Shown piece by piece: positions 63,037-64,000 of a stretch of 64,000 bases of DNA. The stretch comes from Rivularia sp963920925 (GTDB lineage Bacteria; Cyanobacteriota; Cyanobacteriia; Cyanobacteriales; Nostocaceae). The notes beneath the pieces are model-generated. The model was not told where the DNA came from and ran no database searches. It saw only the letters and a list, made by a program, of their open reading frames with translations. Made by a program: the position numbers and the translations under genes. Positions within the stretch are counted from its first letter, which is position 1; the number at the start of each line of letters is the position of its first letter. The stretch covers positions 124,001-188,000 of the forward strand of contig NZ_CAWUDI010000009.1 of assembly GCF_963920925.1 (NCBI RefSeq), read 5' to 3'.

Positions 63037-63206
63037 ATTTGCATCCTTCTATTTGATAAAGATGTTTGTTGCTTATATGTAACTCCGCTATTTATCCCAT
63101 CAACAAACGTGTTATTGGTTTTTGAACCAACAACCGCATGATTCGCTGTTAAAGCATTTATCAAATCAGAGATATTTGTCCCTAACAAAATATTTTTATT
63201 AGCCAT
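63033..63206 (-). CDS. 57-residue protein translationally coupled to the multicopper oxidase
   Basis: ATG 63206 with AAAGGA eight bases upstream; the stop TGA overlaps the ATG of the oxidase (ATGA, 63033-63036). Product begins MANKNILLGTNISDLINALT and continues ANHAVVGSKTNNTFVDGINS. No signal peptide or cysteines. The overlap is typical for genes with coupled translation and related function, e.g. a copper-protein accessory factor, but no motif supports a definite role. Family not recognised. Confidence 0.6.
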   Translation of the reverse strand: MANKNILLGTNISDLINALTANHAVVGSKTNNTFVDGINSGVTYKQQTSLSNRRMQI

Positions 63207-63745
63207 GTGAAAAATCCTTTAAATTTAAAACTGAAAAATTGATTTGATTAACGGTTGTTCCGAGAAAATAGGCTTTAATTCACAACCTCTCTAACTATTA
63301 GTATAAACTAAATTGTTAATATCTAAGTAACATCACTAAGTATTAATATTTTTTAACATCATGGTAAAATTTTGCAAATTTAGATTATATTTACTAATAG
63401 ACAATACAGTATATTTTTACATCTCAATTCATTGCCACTCTAAATTATTAGAGATTTTCAATACTATCTATTTCGATAAGTTATTCTTTTAGGTTTTTAC
63501 AAAAATATAATATGTCGATTTTTCTACTTAACACAAGTTATCTTTTTGTAAAAATCAACTGACTTAGATTTAATTAGTTTTTAGAAAAATCAAATATTGA
63601 ATCGGTTTTATATTCCTCACAACTTCCTCATATTTAGTCTTTATTCTTAATATTAGAAGCGGAGTCAAAGCTTCTACTGCTTAAATAATTATTCACCGAA
63701 TGTATATTTATGAGTGAATAAAAACTAATAAATAAGGAGTATAGG
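63207..63745. other. Intergenic region with one direct-repeat promoter
   Basis: About 540 AT-rich bases between divergent genes. Apart from the promoter at 63614 nothing further was recognised. The promoter of the oxidase operon should lie on the left side but no direct-repeat box is seen in that orientation. Confidence 0.5.
63614..63647 (+). promoter_or_regulatory. Direct-repeat promoter, small coiled-coil gene
   Basis: Perfect half-sites TCCTCA at 63614-63619 and 63625-63630, TATTCT at 63642-63647; about 100 bases before the ATG at 63746. Confidence 0.68.
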
Positions 63746-64000
63746 ATGAAAACACAATCTAGGTATACACTTGAAGACCTATACAAAATTAAGCAAGTAA
63801 AACGTGAGATTCAATATTTACAAAAACAGCTTTCAGAAATAGACAGTGAAATAAAAAGAAGAGAACAAGATAAGACTAATTCAGAACCTAATAAAAAAAC
63901 CAATTATTTCCAAGAATGGTTAGATCGGAATGATGATTCTAAGACCGACGAACCAGTAGAAGAAGATAAAGAAAAACTTTGGGGAAACTATATACTCGTT
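63746..64000 (+). CDS. Coiled-coil protein of unknown function (runs off window)
   Basis: 85 codons visible from ATG 63746 with AAGGAG eight to nine bases upstream. Residues about 8-45 (LEDLYKIKQVKREIQYLQKQ, LSEIDSEIKRREQDK) have a heptad pattern of a coiled coil; the following part is acidic and polar (DRNDDSKTDEPVEEDKEKLW). No signal peptide. It is under a perfect regulon promoter. The C-terminus is outside the window, so the family cannot be decided. Confidence 0.6.
   Translation, partial: MKTQSRYTLEDLYKIKQVKREIQYLQKQLSEIDSEIKRREQDKTNSEPNKKTNYFQEWLDRNDDSKTDEPVEEDKEKLWGNYILV

Overview
The window is AT-rich chromosomal DNA from a cyanobacterium, most likely a filamentous, heterocyst-type lineage (Nostocales). 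Evidence: scattered GCGATCGC (HIP1) octamers; AMIN-domain TonB receptors; FetAB; DUF1816; CBS/PAS/GAF hybrid kinases; heptanucleotide short tandem repeats such as (attacga)n; and Nostoc-type intergenic repeats. The species cannot be named from sequence alone. No tRNA, rRNA or CRISPR array was seen.

Bases 1-21100 form an iron/siderophore island, nearly all on the minus strand. At the left edge exbB (partial) and a repeat-rich tonB diverge. Two parallel uptake/export units follow, each with a PchR-like AraC regulator, an AMIN/TonB-dependent receptor, FecB-type lipoproteins and an MFS exporter. FhuF, a frameshifted sucrase/ferredoxin-like gene and the FetAB iron exporter are interspersed. Every receptor gene is broken (three of three, all with large internal deletions), and the last one is also cut by a decayed IS1634-type element. 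Probable Fur boxes precede both AraC genes. A 22-bp tandem direct repeat lies between each AraC gene and its receptor and is the likely AraC operator.

Bases 21400-64000 form a stress/dormancy-like island: APH-kinase fusion, GerMN protein, Hsp20, two universal stress proteins, Acg-type nitroreductase, zinc-ribbon protein, cyclopropane-fatty-acid-type methyltransferase, CDF transporter, adenosine-specific kinase, two CBS-PAS hybrid kinases, secreted proteins, a disaccharide phosphorylase fused to beta-phosphoglucomutase, and a multicopper oxidase. It also holds debris of ppsA, lon, an N-ATPase-like atpA, flavin amine oxidases, a GmrSD/DUF262 protein, an FtsX permease and a third kinase.

The main discovery candidate is a promoter element repeated 19 times between 24.7 and 63.7 kb and not seen in the first 24 kb. 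It is an 11-bp-period direct repeat, consensus TCCTCACAANTTCCTCA. In 18 of 19 copies a -10-like hexamer (mostly TAnnnT) sits at a fixed distance, 11 bp downstream. This is the geometry of OmpR/PhoB-class activator sites and resembles the RcaC L box. The same island encodes a 1311-residue protein (25389-29324) with an RcaC-like front end (receiver, winged helix, HPt, receivers) fused to a PAS-GAF-PAS histidine kinase, so sensor, phosphorelay and transcription factor are in one chain. I infer that this protein or a close relative drives the element. One copy (47547) stands before an 850-base stretch without obvious genes that contains several perfect inverted repeats and ends in a perfect 12-bp-stem intrinsic terminator: a candidate regulated structured ncRNA.
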